Below, in pieces: positions 5,211-5,345 of a DNA stretch of 5,345 bases (the stretch's first letter is position 1; each line of letters begins with the position of its first letter). The translations under genes were made by a program, and so were the position numbers. This stretch comes from Frankiales bacterium (GTDB taxonomy: Bacteria; Actinomycetota; Actinomycetes; Mycobacteriales; Jatrophihabitantaceae). The notes beneath the pieces are model-generated. The model did no database searches, had not been told where the DNA came from, and worked only from the letters and a program-made list of their open reading frames with translations. Location of the stretch: assembly GCA_025963265.1 (NCBI GenBank), contig JAOPUY010000451.1:1-5345 (forward strand), in the 5' to 3' direction.

Positions 5211-5239
5211 TGGCCAGAACAATCAACGTTGATTATCGT
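5211..5239 (+). promoter_or_regulatory. Predicted leaderless promoter of the HTH/citrate-synthase-like gene
   Basis: TGGCCA (5211-5216, four of six -35 matches), a 17-base spacer and TATCGT (5234-5239, TAnnnT) end 7 bases before the ATG at 5247. No Shine-Dalgarno sequence precedes that ATG, so a leaderless transcript starting at the ATG itself is the simplest reading. Such transcripts are common in actinobacteria. Confidence 0.4.
5221..5234. promoter_or_regulatory. Perfect 14-base palindrome in the divergent promoter region
   Basis: AATCAACGTTGATT is an unbroken palindrome. A third TCAAC copy occurs at 5239-5243, in addition to the palindrome's TCAAC (5223-5227) and GTTGA (5228-5232). The site overlaps the -10 regions predicted for both genes and the likely start of the CoA-transferase transcript, so it is a good candidate for one operator controlling both directions. 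The binding protein is unknown. Confidence 0.55.
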
Positions 5240-5260
5240 CAACCTCATGGGTCGTCTCAT
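5232..5260 (-). promoter_or_regulatory. Predicted promoter of the CoA-transferase
   Basis: On the minus strand, ATGAGA (5260 to 5255, four of six -35 matches), a 17-base spacer and GATAAT (5237 to 5232, five of six -10 matches) would start transcription near 5225, giving a leader of about 35 bases with the GAGGAG site. The -35 lies inside the divergent coding region and the -10 overlaps the opposite promoter's -10 by four bases. The nearby TTGACG (5242 to 5237) has no suitable -10. Confidence 0.4.
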
Positions 5261-5345
5261 CTCGGCCAGCGCGGTGGCCAGCCAACTCGGCGTCGACGTC
5301 CGGACCGTTTACGCCTATGTAAGCCGGGGTTCCCTCACCCGGGTC
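5247..5345 (+). CDS. N-terminal HTH fragment, probably an HTH-bearing citrate synthase, cut by the window edge
   Basis: Only the first 33 residues are present. They read as a helix-turn-helix of the MerR/excisionase type: SASAVASQLGVDVRTVYAYV followed by SRGSLTRV. The phrase RLGV-x3-TVYAYVSRG is one I associate with the N-terminal DNA-binding-like extension of many actinobacterial citrate/2-methylcitrate synthases, where the catalytic domain follows; the same fold also opens small MerR-type regulators. The partner gene fits the first reading, because a CoA-transferase next to an enzyme acting on acyl-CoA makes metabolic sense. That identity is an inference from about 20 residues. The start is ATG 5247, with no Shine-Dalgarno sequence and a -10 box seven bases upstream, suggesting leaderless translation. 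Confidence 0.6.
   Translation, partial: MGRLISASAVASQLGVDVRTVYAYVSRGSLTRV

Noticed and set aside
1..5345. Mobile element, CRISPR array, tRNA/rRNA, toxin-antitoxin or defence system
   Set aside because: No direct repeats with spacers, terminal inverted repeats, transposase or integrase motifs, cloverleaf-like sequence or recognised defence domains were seen on either strand.

Overview
The window is GC-rich DNA of actinobacterial type. The evidence is strong third-position G/C, GTG or TTG start options, short GGAG-type ribosome sites beside an apparently leaderless gene, and protein families typical of high-GC Gram-positives. The genus cannot be fixed from the sequence. No rRNA, tRNA, CRISPR array, insertion sequence or integrase was seen. 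This looks like ordinary chromosome with an accessory middle section.

Layout, left to right. (1) The 3' part of an aldo/keto reductase gene (+, runs off the left edge). (2) A class I SAM-dependent methyltransferase gene (+, start best placed at 1096), closed by a strong intrinsic terminator at 2276-2304. (3) A minus-strand pair: a 179-residue Ser/Thr-rich protein with two copies of one helical module exactly 100 residues apart (2512-3051), followed 52 bases later by a 40-residue Cys/His-rich peptide (2337-2459). (4) Two more tiny Cys/His-rich, probably zinc-binding proteins on the plus strand: 60 residues (3253-3435) and 56 residues (3592-3762). The second has its own promoter with a palindrome over the -10. 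(5) A minus-strand family III (CaiB/BaiF) CoA-transferase gene (start best placed at the GTG at 5190) that ends 9 bases from the 56-residue gene. (6) Divergent from it, the first 33 codons of a helix-turn-helix protein (+, runs off the right edge), whose sequence matches the N-terminal HTH of actinobacterial HTH-citrate synthases.

How the genes relate. The CoA-transferase and the HTH/citrate-synthase-like gene share a short intergenic region. Their predicted -10 boxes overlap on opposite strands and a perfect 14-base palindrome sits across them, so coordinated acyl-CoA/(methyl)citrate metabolism is a reasonable inference. The reductase and methyltransferase are co-oriented but 128 bases apart, with no evident shared pathway. 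The most distinctive content is the middle 1.4 kb: three unrelated miniature metal-site proteins next to a repeat-bearing hypothetical protein. None of these has a function I can name. No recognised defence, toxin-antitoxin or secretion system is visible.
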